8,284 nucleotides of DNA from CAZMGD01 sp964565705 (GTDB taxonomy: Bacteria > Actinomycetota > Acidimicrobiia > Acidimicrobiales > Ilumatobacteraceae): assembly GCA_964565705.1 (NCBI GenBank), contig CAZMGD010000143.1, positions 1-8,284 on the forward strand, given 5' to 3'. The notes beneath the pieces are model-generated. The model did no database searches and was not told the origin of the DNA. It saw only the letters and a list, made by a program, of their open reading frames with translations. Below, piece by piece: positions 1 to 5,832 of the stretch (the stretch's first letter is position 1; every line of letters begins with the position of its first letter). The position numbers and the translations under genes are program-made.

Positions 1-2
1 CC

Positions 3-155
3 AACACCACCAACCCCGACGACTGGGCCAAGATCTCGGGCAAGAAGGGCGAGCGGATCGTGTTCATCCGCACGCTCGTCAACGAGGGCAAGGCAGCCGA
101 CGACGTCGCCGGAGGGCGCGCCATCGAGCGGGTGGCGACCGGCCAGTACCTGTGA
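3..155 (+). CDS. mpa: Proteasome-associated AAA+ ATPase Mpa/ARC, C-terminal end (partial)
   Basis: Only the last 50 codons are present; the gene begins outside the window and the first two bases belong to a split codon. The frame reads NTTNPDDWAKISGKKGERIV and ends VATGQYL before TGA at 153-155. The DDWA-ISGKKGERIV-IRTLV block and the terminal GQYL match the C-terminus of mycobacterial Mpa as I remember it. In that family Mpa/ARC is a hexameric ring ATPase that binds Pup through N-terminal coiled coils, unfolds the pupylated protein and threads it into the 20S proteasome. The penultimate Tyr of GQYL docks into pockets of the alpha ring, and it is intact here. The gap to dop is 41 bases and holds a candidate dop promoter. 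The AAA+ domains cannot be seen, so the identity rests on the tail and the adjoining dop-pup-prcBA genes. Confidence 0.9.
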   Translation, partial: NTTNPDDWAKISGKKGERIVFIRTLVNEGKAADDVAGGRAIERVATGQYL

Positions 156-184
156 TCTGCCGCGAACCGCCGGAACCGGCCCGA

Positions 185-190
185 TAGGGT
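185..190 (+). promoter_or_regulatory. Candidate -10 hexamer of a leaderless dop promoter
   Basis: TAGGGT fits the actinobacterial -10 pattern TAnnnT. Its last base is exactly six bases before the dop ATG at 197 (TAGGGT-CCGCTC-ATG). There is no purine-rich Shine-Dalgarno sequence in between. This spacing would place the first transcribed base at or next to the A of the ATG, giving a leaderless mRNA. No recognisable -35 box lies 16-18 bases upstream. The same arrangement precedes pafA. Confidence 0.55.
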
Positions 191-196
191 CCGCTC

Positions 197-1681
197 ATGG
201 CGATCGCCAAGGTCTGCGGTATCGAGACCGAGTACGGCATCCTCGTGCGCGGCGGCGGCACGAACTCGGTCGCCGCGTCGTCCGTGCTGATCAACGCGTT
301 CGCTGCCGCGACCGCCCGCAAGGTGTCGTGGGACTTCGATCACGAGCGACCTGGCGACGACGCCCGCGGCTTCTCGCTCTCCGATGCCTACCCGCCGGAG
401 GTCGAGACCCACCTCGTCAACACGGTGTTGACCAACGGTGCCCGCTACTACGTCGATCACGCCCATCCCGAGGTGTCGACGCCGGAGTGCCTCGACGCGC
501 TGGAGATCGTCCGCTTCGACCGCGCCGGTGAAGAGATCATCCGCCAGTCGATGGCCGTCGCTGGCGACTTCCTCGGCCCGGGCACCGAGATCGTCACCTA
601 CAAGAACAACTCCGACGGCAAGGGCAACAGCTACGGCTGCCACGAGAACTACATGCTCGCCCGCGACACGCCCTTCGGTCGGATCGCCTCGCAGGTCACG
701 CCGCACTTCGTGACCCGCCAGGTGTTCTGCGGCGCGGGCAAGGTCGGCTGCGAGCTGGTCGGGGTGTCAACCGCCGAGGTGCCCTACCAGCTGAGCCAGC
801 GCGCCGACTTCTTCGAGGAGGAGGTCGGGCTGGAGACGACGCTGAAGCGCCCGATCGTCAACACCCGCGACGAGCCCCACGCCGACCCGCAGAAGTACCG
901 CCGCCTGCACGTGATCGTCGGCGACGCCAACATGAGCGAGGTCGCGACCTACCTCAAGGTCGGTACGACGGCGATCGTGCTGTCGATGATCGAGGACGAC
1001 GAGCTCGGCACGGATCTGCTGCTGTCCACGCCGGTGCCCGCGATCCGCCAGGTCAGCCACGATCCGAGCCTCACGCGCACGATCGCCCTCGCCGGCGGCC
1101 GGCGAGCCACGGCACTGGAGATCCAGTGGGCGCTCGTGGAACGGGCCCGCAAGTACGAGCGCTCGCACGGCCTCGCCAGCGTCGGCGAGGAGGTCGGCGC
1201 CGACGTGCTTCACCGCTGGGAGGCGGTGCTCACCGGGCTGGAGCACGACCGCGACAGCGTGGCGTCGATCGTCGACTGGGTGGCCAAGCAGCGGTTGGTC
1301 GACGGGTACGCCGATCGTCACGGTCTCGAACCCGGCGACGCCCGCCTGAAGGCGCTCGATCTCCAGTACCACGACATGCGCCCCGGCAAGTGCCTGGCCA
1401 CGCGCGTCGGGCTCGAGCGGTTGGTCGACGAAGCCAGCGTGATGCGCTCGATGAGCGAGCCGCCGACGACGACTCGCGCGTACTTCCGCGGGCGCTGCCT
1501 GCAGCGCTGGCCGAGCGCGGTCGTCGCTGCCAACTGGGACTCGATGGTGTTCGACGTCGGCCGTGACCCGCTGCGCCGGGTCCCGATGATGGAACCGCTC
1601 CGTGGCACGCTGGGCCACGTGGGTAGCTTGATCGACGAGAGTGACAACCCAGCGGAGCTCCTGGCGAAGCTGGGCGCGTGA
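197..1681 (+). CDS. dop: Depupylase/deamidase of Pup (Dop)
   Basis: Dop is a 494-residue member of the glutamine-synthetase-like carboxylate-amine ligase fold. It deamidates the C-terminal Gln of Pup to Glu and also hydrolyses the isopeptide bond that joins Pup to substrates. Visible signatures are GIETEYGI at residues 8-15, with metal/ATP-binding glutamates E10 and E12, then VDHAHPE at 86-92, whose D87 aligns with the catalytic Asp of the family (D94 in mycobacterial Dop), and KNNSDGKGNSYGCHENY at 136-152. About 20 residues around 41-60 (ARKVSWDFDHERPGDDARG) correspond to the Dop loop, which is absent from PafA and separates depupylase from ligase. Length is normal for Dop (about 500). The ATG is chosen because it gives the conserved start AKVCGIETEYG and sits six bases after a -10-like hexamer. 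pup follows after 27 bases. Confidence 0.97.
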   Translation: MAIAKVCGIETEYGILVRGGGTNSVAASSVLINAFAAATARKVSWDFDHERPGDDARGFSLSDAYPPEVETHLVNTVLTNGARYYVDHAHPEVSTPECLDALEIVRFDRAGEEIIRQSMAVAGDFLGPGTEIVTYKNNSDGKGNSYGCHENYMLARDTPFGRIASQVTPHFVTRQVFCGAGKVGCELVGVSTAEVPYQLSQRADFFEEEVGLETTLKRPIVNTRDEPHADPQKYRRLHVIVGDANMSEVATYLKVGTTAIVLSMIEDDELGTDLLLSTPVPAIRQVSHDPSLTRTIALAGGRRATALEIQWALVERARKYERSHGLASVGEEVGADVLHRWEAVLTGLEHDRDSVASIVDWVAKQRLVDGYADRHGLEPGDARLKALDLQYHDMRPGKCLATRVGLERLVDEASVMRSMSEPPTTTRAYFRGRCLQRWPSAVVAANWDSMVFDVGRDPLRRVPMMEPLRGTLGHVGSLIDESDNPAELLAKLGA

Positions 1682-1708
1682 ACCCCCTGAGAGCGAAGCG
1701 AGACCGAG

Positions 1709-1906
1709 ATGGCTGAACGCACGCAGAAGCAGAAGCAGACACCGAGCCGCACCGAGGAGGAGGTCGCCGAGGCCGCCCCGGCTTCCACCGAGCAGGGTGA
1801 GAAGCTGAAGGCCGAGCTCGACGGGTTGCTGGACGAGATCGACGAGGTGCTCGAGTCCAACGCCGAGGACTTCGTCAAGAGCTACGTCCAAAAGGGCGGC
1901 CAGTAG
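1709..1906 (+). CDS. pup: Prokaryotic ubiquitin-like protein Pup
   Basis: This 65-residue protein is the modifier that PafA attaches to lysines of proteins destined for the proteasome. The N-terminal half is charged and low in complexity (MAERTQKQKQTPSRTEEEV), as expected for the disordered part that enters the ATPase pore. The second half, from about residue 30, carries LDGLLDEIDEVLESNAEDF, the helix that pairs with the Mpa coiled coil, and the protein ends SYVQKGGQ. The C-terminal GGQ means the protein is made in the inactive Gln form and needs Dop to become GGE. The gene lies 27 bases after dop, and prcB starts directly after the TAG stop, so the three are surely co-transcribed. No strong ribosome-binding site is visible ahead of the ATG, only a GAGCGAAGCGAG purine-rich stretch. 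Confidence 0.97.
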   Translation: MAERTQKQKQTPSRTEEEVAEAAPASTEQGEKLKAELDGLLDEIDEVLESNAEDFVKSYVQKGGQ

Positions 1907-2704
1907 ATGGCGATGCCGTTCTTCGCGCCGGGCACCGATCCCGGCGCGAACTTTCCCGAGCTGCTCCGGCGGGTCGGGTTGCCAGCGAACGCGGCCGCCG
2001 CGGGGCCGGGTGACGTGTCGTCGCTCGGGGTACCTCATGCCACTACGTGCGTCGCCGTGCGCTGCGCCGGCGGCGTGGTCATGGCCGGCGATCGGCGGGC
2101 GACCGCCGGCAACCTGATCAGCCACCGGGCGATGGAGAAGGTGGCCCAGGCCGACCACTTCAGCGGCGTGGCGATCGCCGGGACCGCCGGCCCGGCGATG
2201 GAGATGGTCAAGCTGTTCCAACTCCAGCTGGAGCACTACGAGAAGGTCGAGGGCTCGTCGCTCAGCCTGGAGGGCAAGGCCAACCAGCTGTCGATGATGG
2301 TGCGCGGGAACCTGCCGGCGGCGATGCAGGGCATGGTCGTCGTGCCGATCTTCGCCGGCTACGACACGTTGCGCAGCGTCGGGCGGTTGTGGGACTTCGA
2401 CGCCACGGGTGGCCGCTACGAAGAGCGCGACTACGTCGCCACCGGATCCGGCAGCTTGCACGCCGGCACCGTCGTCAAGCTCGGATGGCGCCCCGAACTG
2501 CCCGTCGACGACGCGATCGCGCTGCTGTGCCGCGCCCTGTGGGAGGCCGCCGATGCCGACTCCGCCACCGGCGGGCCCGACGCGCTGCGCGGCATCTACC
2601 CGGTCGTCGCCACGATCACCACCGAAGGCTGGCGGCGGGTGCCCGACGCCGATCTCGCCGCGATCTACCAGCAGATCGCCGCGTCCGTGACGGATCGGGT
2701 CTGA
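1907..2704 (+). CDS. prcB: 20S proteasome beta subunit PrcB (catalytic, with propeptide)
   Basis: This is a 265-residue N-terminal-nucleophile hydrolase that forms the inner catalytic rings of the 20S proteasome. Residues 1-45 are a propeptide containing FPELLRR. Cleavage is expected at HA|TTC, exposing T46 as catalytic Thr1. Counting from T46, the conserved Asp17 is D62 (in MAGDRR) and Lys33 is K78 (in MEKV), so the active site is complete. Other family blocks are AIAGTAGPAMEMVKLFQ, LEHYEKVEG, MVRGNLPAAMQG and ATGSGS, and the C-terminal DSATGGPD and RGIYPVV. The residue before the scissile bond is Ala, where mycobacterial PrcB has Gly. The ATG directly follows the pup stop with no gap. A second in-frame ATG at 1913 is possible. 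prcA begins two bases after the stop. Confidence 0.97.
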   Translation: MAMPFFAPGTDPGANFPELLRRVGLPANAAAAGPGDVSSLGVPHATTCVAVRCAGGVVMAGDRRATAGNLISHRAMEKVAQADHFSGVAIAGTAGPAMEMVKLFQLQLEHYEKVEGSSLSLEGKANQLSMMVRGNLPAAMQGMVVVPIFAGYDTLRSVGRLWDFDATGGRYEERDYVATGSGSLHAGTVVKLGWRPELPVDDAIALLCRALWEAADADSATGGPDALRGIYPVVATITTEGWRRVPDADLAAIYQQIAASVTDRV

Positions 2705-2706
2705 CC

Positions 2707-3390
2707 ATGTCGATGCCGTTCTACGTCGCCCCCGAGCAGATGATGAAGGATCGGGCGGACTATGCCCGCAAGGGCATCGCCCGCGGGCGGGCGCTGGTCG
2801 CGCTCCGCTACGCCGACGGGATCGCGCTCGTCGCCGAGAACGCGTCGAACACGCTGCGCAAGATCTCCGAGATCTACGACCGCATCGCGTTCGCCGGCGT
2901 CGGTCGCTACAACGAGTTCGACCAGCTGCGCGTCGCCGGCGTGCGTGCGGCAGACCTCAAGGGGTTCCAGTACTCCCGTGACGACGTGGATGCCCGGAGC
3001 CTGGCCAACCAGTACGCGCAGATGCTCGGCCAGATCTTCACCCACGAGATGAAGCCGATGGAGGTCGAGATCCTGGTGGCGGAGGTCGGCCTGACGCCGG
3101 CGGGTGATGAGCTGTACCACATCCTCTACGACGGCACGGTGATGGACGAACGCCGCTTCTCGGTGCTCGGCGGCGACGCCGAGGCGATCACGACCCGGCT
3201 CGACGAGGGCTTCAACGAGGGTCTCGACTTCGACGCCGCCGTGAAGCTCGGGACGCGCGCGCTCGGTGGCCCCGATCGCATGATCGATCCCGGCGACCTC
3301 GAGGTGGCGGTGCTGTCGCGCACCAACGGTCGGCGCTGCTTCCAGCGGGTGCCCGAGTCCACCCTCACCGCGCTGTTCGCCGGGAGCTGA
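2707..3390 (+). CDS. prcA: 20S proteasome alpha subunit PrcA
   Basis: This 227-residue structural subunit forms the outer rings that gate the chamber and bind Mpa. The N-terminus MSMPFYVAPEQMMKDRADYA corresponds to the gating segment and H0 helix ([20 protein letters not shown] in mycobacteria as I recall). It is followed by RKGIARGRALVAL, VAENASNTLRKISEIYDRI and FAGVGRYNEFD, all typical of the alpha subunit. There is no propeptide and no catalytic Thr, as expected. The protein ends LTALFAGS shortly after the last conserved helix, about 20 residues short of the mycobacterial PrcA tail, so it lacks the polar C-terminal extension. It starts two bases after prcB. Its first codons resemble those of prcB (MAMPFF against MSMPFY), consistent with origin of the pair by duplication. 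Confidence 0.97.
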   Translation: MSMPFYVAPEQMMKDRADYARKGIARGRALVALRYADGIALVAENASNTLRKISEIYDRIAFAGVGRYNEFDQLRVAGVRAADLKGFQYSRDDVDARSLANQYAQMLGQIFTHEMKPMEVEILVAEVGLTPAGDELYHILYDGTVMDERRFSVLGGDAEAITTRLDEGFNEGLDFDAAVKLGTRALGGPDRMIDPGDLEVAVLSRTNGRRCFQRVPESTLTALFAGS

Positions 3391-3403
3391 CGCTCGGGCC
3401 GCC

Positions 3404-3409
3404 TACGGT
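3404..3409 (+). promoter_or_regulatory. Possible -10 hexamer for the pxpABC operon
   Basis: TACGGT fits TAnnnT and lies in the 17 bases between the prcA stop and the pxpA reading-frame start. Its last base is seven bases before the GTG at 3417 and four before the GTG at 3414. If it is used, pxpA would be leaderless and start at one of these codons rather than at 3408. The match is weaker than those at dop and pafA, and read-through from prcA is equally possible. Confidence 0.3.
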
Positions 3410-4166
3410 GGCGGTGGTGGATCTCAACAGCGATCTCGGCGAGGGCTACGGCATCTGGTCGCTCGGCGACGACGTGGCCCTGCTGCGGATCGTCACGAGC
3501 GCCAACGTCGCGTGCGGGTTCCACGCTGGCGATCCGACGATCATGCGCCGGGTCTGCGAGGCGGCGTCCATCGCCGGTGTGGCGATCGGTGCGCAGGTGA
3601 GCTATCCCGACCTGCGCGGGTTCGGCCGCCGGTTCATCGACATCGATCCGCTCGAACTGACCGACGCCGTCACCTACCAGATCGGCGCGCTGTCGGCGTT
3701 CGCCGAGCAGGCGGGATCGCGGGTGGCCTACGTGAAGCCGCACGGCGCGCTCTACAACGCGGTGGTGCACCACGAGCGCCAAGCGCGGGCGATCGTCGAC
3801 GCGGTCGCGCCCTTCGATCTGCCGTTGCTCGGCTTGCCCGGCTCGGCCGTGCTCACGATCGCGTCGGAGACCGGCTTGGCGACGGTGGCGGAGGCGTTCG
3901 TCGACCGGGCCTACGAGCCCGATGGTCGTCTCGTGCCGCGCGCGGCCGCTGGTGCGGTGATCAACGACGAGGCGGCTGTGTGCGAACGAGCCGTCCGGAT
4001 GGCGACCGAACACGAGGTGATCGCGACTGACGGGACGACCGTGCGCATCGAGCCGCGATCGCTGTGCGTGCACGGCGACACACCCGGCGCGGCGGCACTG
4101 GCGGCTGCCGTGCGGCGCGCCCTGGAGCACGCCGGGGTCCGGCTGACACCGTTCGCAAGCCCGTGA
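3408..4166 (+). CDS. pxpA: 5-oxoprolinase subunit A (LamB/YcsF family)
   Basis: PxpA is one of three subunits of the bacterial ATP-dependent 5-oxoprolinase, a cytosolic enzyme that converts 5-oxoproline (pyroglutamate) to L-glutamate. The family's fingerprints are present in order: DLNSDLGEG at residues 5-13, ANVACGFHAGD at 32-42, GAQVSYPDLRGFGRR at 61-75 and YVKPHGALYN at 108-117. Length, up to 252 residues, is close to the usual 245-250. The start is uncertain because GTG codons at 3408, 3414 and 3417 are all in frame. The family normally begins only one to four residues before DLN, which favours 3414 or 3417. The gene lies 17 bases after prcA and overlaps pxpB by four bases, so translational coupling is likely. 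It has no homology to the proteasome genes; its place here is a matter of context. Confidence 0.95.
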   Translation: MAVVDLNSDLGEGYGIWSLGDDVALLRIVTSANVACGFHAGDPTIMRRVCEAASIAGVAIGAQVSYPDLRGFGRRFIDIDPLELTDAVTYQIGALSAFAEQAGSRVAYVKPHGALYNAVVHHERQARAIVDAVAPFDLPLLGLPGSAVLTIASETGLATVAEAFVDRAYEPDGRLVPRAAAGAVINDEAAVCERAVRMATEHEVIATDGTTVRIEPRSLCVHGDTPGAAALAAAVRRALEHAGVRLTPFASP

Positions 4167-4777
4167 CCGACGTCCGGTTGCTGCCGTACGGGCCGGGGGC
4201 GGTGCTGCTCGAGGTGCACGGTGCCGCCACCGTGACCGCGCTCCACCGCTGGTTGCACCTCCAAGAACTGCCCGCGCTCACGGCCCTCGTGCCCGCGGCG
4301 AGGACGGTGCTCGTCGAGGGCGACGCGTCGACGATCACCGCGGTTCGGCGCGCGCTGCTGGACTTCTCCACGGATGTGGTGGGGACGGCGTCGGTGCTCG
4401 CGGAGGTGGTCGAGATCCCCGTGGTCTACGACGGCGACGACCTCGGCTCGGTCGCGGCGTCGTGCGGGCTCAGCGTCGAGGAGGTGGTGCGGCGCCACAG
4501 CGCGGTGATCTACACGGCCGCGTTCTGCGGGTTCGCGCCCGGCTTCGCCTACCTCGTGGGCGGCGACCCTGCGCTACAGGTGCCCCGGCGCGCCGACCCG
4601 CGCACTCGTGTGCCCGCGGGATCGCTGGCGATCGCCGGGGAGTACACGGCCGTCTACCCGTCGATGTCGCCCGGCGGATGGCACCTGCTCGGGCGGGCCA
4701 GCGTGGACGTGTGGTCCATCGATCGCCGACCGCCCGGGCTGATCGAACCCGGCGCGCGGGTGCGGTTCGTGCCGTGA
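4163..4777 (+). CDS. pxpB: 5-oxoprolinase subunit B (KipI-like carboxyltransferase subunit)
   Basis: This 204-residue protein is a cyclophilin-like KipI-family subunit that works with PxpC and PxpA in 5-oxoproline cleavage. Family blocks are LLPYGPGAVLLEV near the N-terminus, IPVVYDGDDLGSVA at 85-98, LSVEEVVRRHS at 103-113, then the signature FCGFAPGFAYL at 121-131, VPRRADPRTRVPAGSLAIAG at 140-159 and SPGGWHLLGR at 169-178. Length is typical (200-220). The GTG at 4163 is chosen because it overlaps the pxpA stop as GTGA and puts the conserved Pro-Tyr-Gly at the expected distance. The open frame continues upstream to 4064 but only antisense-like, Arg-rich sequence is gained. The KipI name comes from the Bacillus kinase inhibitor; in an A-B-C operon the 5-oxoprolinase role is the better reading. 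Confidence 0.95.
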   Translation: MTDVRLLPYGPGAVLLEVHGAATVTALHRWLHLQELPALTALVPAARTVLVEGDASTITAVRRALLDFSTDVVGTASVLAEVVEIPVVYDGDDLGSVAASCGLSVEEVVRRHSAVIYTAAFCGFAPGFAYLVGGDPALQVPRRADPRTRVPAGSLAIAGEYTAVYPSMSPGGWHLLGRASVDVWSIDRRPPGLIEPGARVRFVP

Positions 4778-5634
4778 TCGAGGTGATCGAGGCCGGCCCG
4801 CTGGCCACGGTGCAGGATCAGGGCCGCCAGGCCTGGCGCCACCTCGGTGTCGGCGGCGGGGGAGCGATGGATGCCGAGGCGTTGGCGCTCGCCAACCGGC
4901 TGGTCGGCAACCCGTCGGGCTCGGCGGGCATCGAGGTGACGCTCGGCGGGCTCGTCCTGCTGTGCCGCGATGCGACGGTGCTGGCACTCACCGGCGCGCC
5001 GTGCGCTGTCGCGGTGGACGGTGGGCCAGCCGTGGCCATGGACGCTCCGGCCGCGGTACCTCCGGGTGCTCGCGTGGCGCTGGGAGCCCCGACGGCCGGG
5101 CTGCGGACGTACGTGGCGGTGCGCGGCGGCATCGACGTCGCGCCAGTGCTCGGCTCGCGCAGCTTCGATACCCTGGGCCGCATCGGCCCGGCGCCACTCG
5201 CCACCGGCGACGTGCTGCCGGTCGGGCCCGACCCGGCGACCCCGATCGAGGTCGACGTCGCACCCGGACGACCAGCGGCAGGCCCGGTGCGGCTGTGGCC
5301 CGGCCCGCGCGAGGACAGGTGCATCGACGCCCTCGACGCACTCGTCTCGACGACCTGGCAGGTCAGACCGGAGAGCGACCGGATCGGGGTGCGCCTCGGC
5401 GGCCCGCCGCTGCGGCGTGCTCGCGACGGCGAACTGCCGAGCGAGGGCCTCGTGACCGGGGCCGTGCAGATCCCTCACGACGGCCGCCCGATCGTGATGA
5501 TGGCCGACCACCCGGTCACCGGCGGGTACCCCGTCGTCGCCGTCGTCGACCGGGGCGACCTTCGGATCCTCGCCCAGGCCCGCCCCGGCGACCGGATCCG
5601 CTTCGTGCGCGCCGACCGACGCGTCCACGTCTGA
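4774..5634 (+). CDS. pxpC: 5-oxoprolinase subunit C (KipA-like carboxyltransferase subunit)
   Basis: This 286-residue protein is the KipA/AHS2-type subunit that completes 5-oxoprolinase. Visible blocks are IEAGPLATVQDQGR at 5-18, WRHLGV then GAMDAEALALANRLVGN at 30-46, ALTGAPCAV at 71-79, YVAVRGGIDVAPVLGSRSFDTLGRIG at 113-138 (read as separate GGIDV and LGSRS motifs), RPESDRIGVRL at 198-208, LPSEGLVTGAVQIPHDG at 221-237 and DHPVTGGYPV at 245-254. The last block is normally close to D-x-QTTGGYP; here H-P-V replaces the Q-T-T run, while the GGYP is kept. Length is at the short end for the family (about 290-330). The GTG at 4774 overlaps the pxpB stop as GTGA. The coding sequence ends one base before the convergent 61-codon ORF, leaving no room for a separate terminator. 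Confidence 0.94.
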   Translation: MIEVIEAGPLATVQDQGRQAWRHLGVGGGGAMDAEALALANRLVGNPSGSAGIEVTLGGLVLLCRDATVLALTGAPCAVAVDGGPAVAMDAPAAVPPGARVALGAPTAGLRTYVAVRGGIDVAPVLGSRSFDTLGRIGPAPLATGDVLPVGPDPATPIEVDVAPGRPAAGPVRLWPGPREDRCIDALDALVSTTWQVRPESDRIGVRLGGPPLRRARDGELPSEGLVTGAVQIPHDGRPIVMMADHPVTGGYPVVAVVDRGDLRILAQARPGDRIRFVRADRRVHV

Positions 5635-5820
5635 TCAGAGCTGGACGGCGAGGAGCTCGACCACCTCGGCGTTCGGCAACGCGCTCAGCAACGCCGGTGG
5701 GCCGACGACCTTGCAGTCGCGGCTGCCGCCGCCGAGCGCCGGGTCGCACGGCACGATGTCGTGCGCCACGCCCGTCGCCGCGGCCACGGCACGGACCCGG
5801 AGCGCGATCTGGTCGTCCAC
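5635..5820 (-). pseudogene. Probable internally deleted YbaK/EbsC-type aminoacyl-tRNA deacylase remnant
   Basis: The ORF has 61 codons and begins at GTG 5820. The first 29 residues (RVRAVAAATGVAHDIVPCDPAL) resemble the N-terminus of YbaK-like editing proteins, which hydrolyse mischarged aminoacyl-tRNAs. The remaining 32 (GGGSRDCKV at 30-38, then ALLSALPNAEVVELLAV) resemble their C-terminal strand and helix. The roughly 100 residues expected between DPAL and GGGSR, which form the core of the fold and carry the conserved lysine, are missing, with the frame kept. I read this as an in-frame internal deletion with a junction near 5733/5734. The resemblance is judged from memory of the family. The start lies nine bases after the acyltransferase stop, and the end abuts pxpC. 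It might instead be an unrelated small protein; activity as a deacylase is unlikely. Confidence 0.5.
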
Positions 5821-5826
5821 GAGGGC

Positions 5827-5832
5827 AGGTTA
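5827..5832 (-). promoter_or_regulatory. Candidate -10 hexamer of the 61-codon ORF
   Basis: On the - strand, TAACCT is followed by exactly six bases (GCCCTC) and the GTG start at 5820. This is the same TAnnnT-N6-start arrangement as at dop and pafA. Its TAA is also the stop codon of the acyltransferase, so the hexamer would sit at the end of that gene. One short motif can arise by chance, but the matching spacing supports a leaderless start here. Confidence 0.35.

Noticed and set aside
1682..1708. A separate promoter or hairpin between dop and pup
   Set aside because: The 27 bases show no TAnnnT hexamer and no inverted repeat; co-transcription with dop is the simpler reading.
767..2461. A 564-codon open frame on the - strand across dop, pup and prcB
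   Set aside because: It is antisense to three firmly identified genes, is rich in Arg, His, Asp and Leu with no recognisable domain, and is explained by the high GC content that removes stop codons.
2047..2706. Upstream extension of the prcA frame into prcB
   Set aside because: The extra sequence is an Arg-rich out-of-frame reading of prcB, and the conserved PrcA N-terminus starts at 2707.
4462..4773. Upstream extension of pxpC, and likewise of pxpB from 4064
   Set aside because: Both extensions are out-of-frame readings of the preceding gene. The GTGA overlaps at 4163 and 4774 give the conserved family starts.
5600..5670. A bidirectional terminator between the convergent pxpC and the 61-codon ORF
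   Set aside because: The two stops are adjacent with no intergenic bases, and I find no GC-rich stem followed by a T run on either strand.
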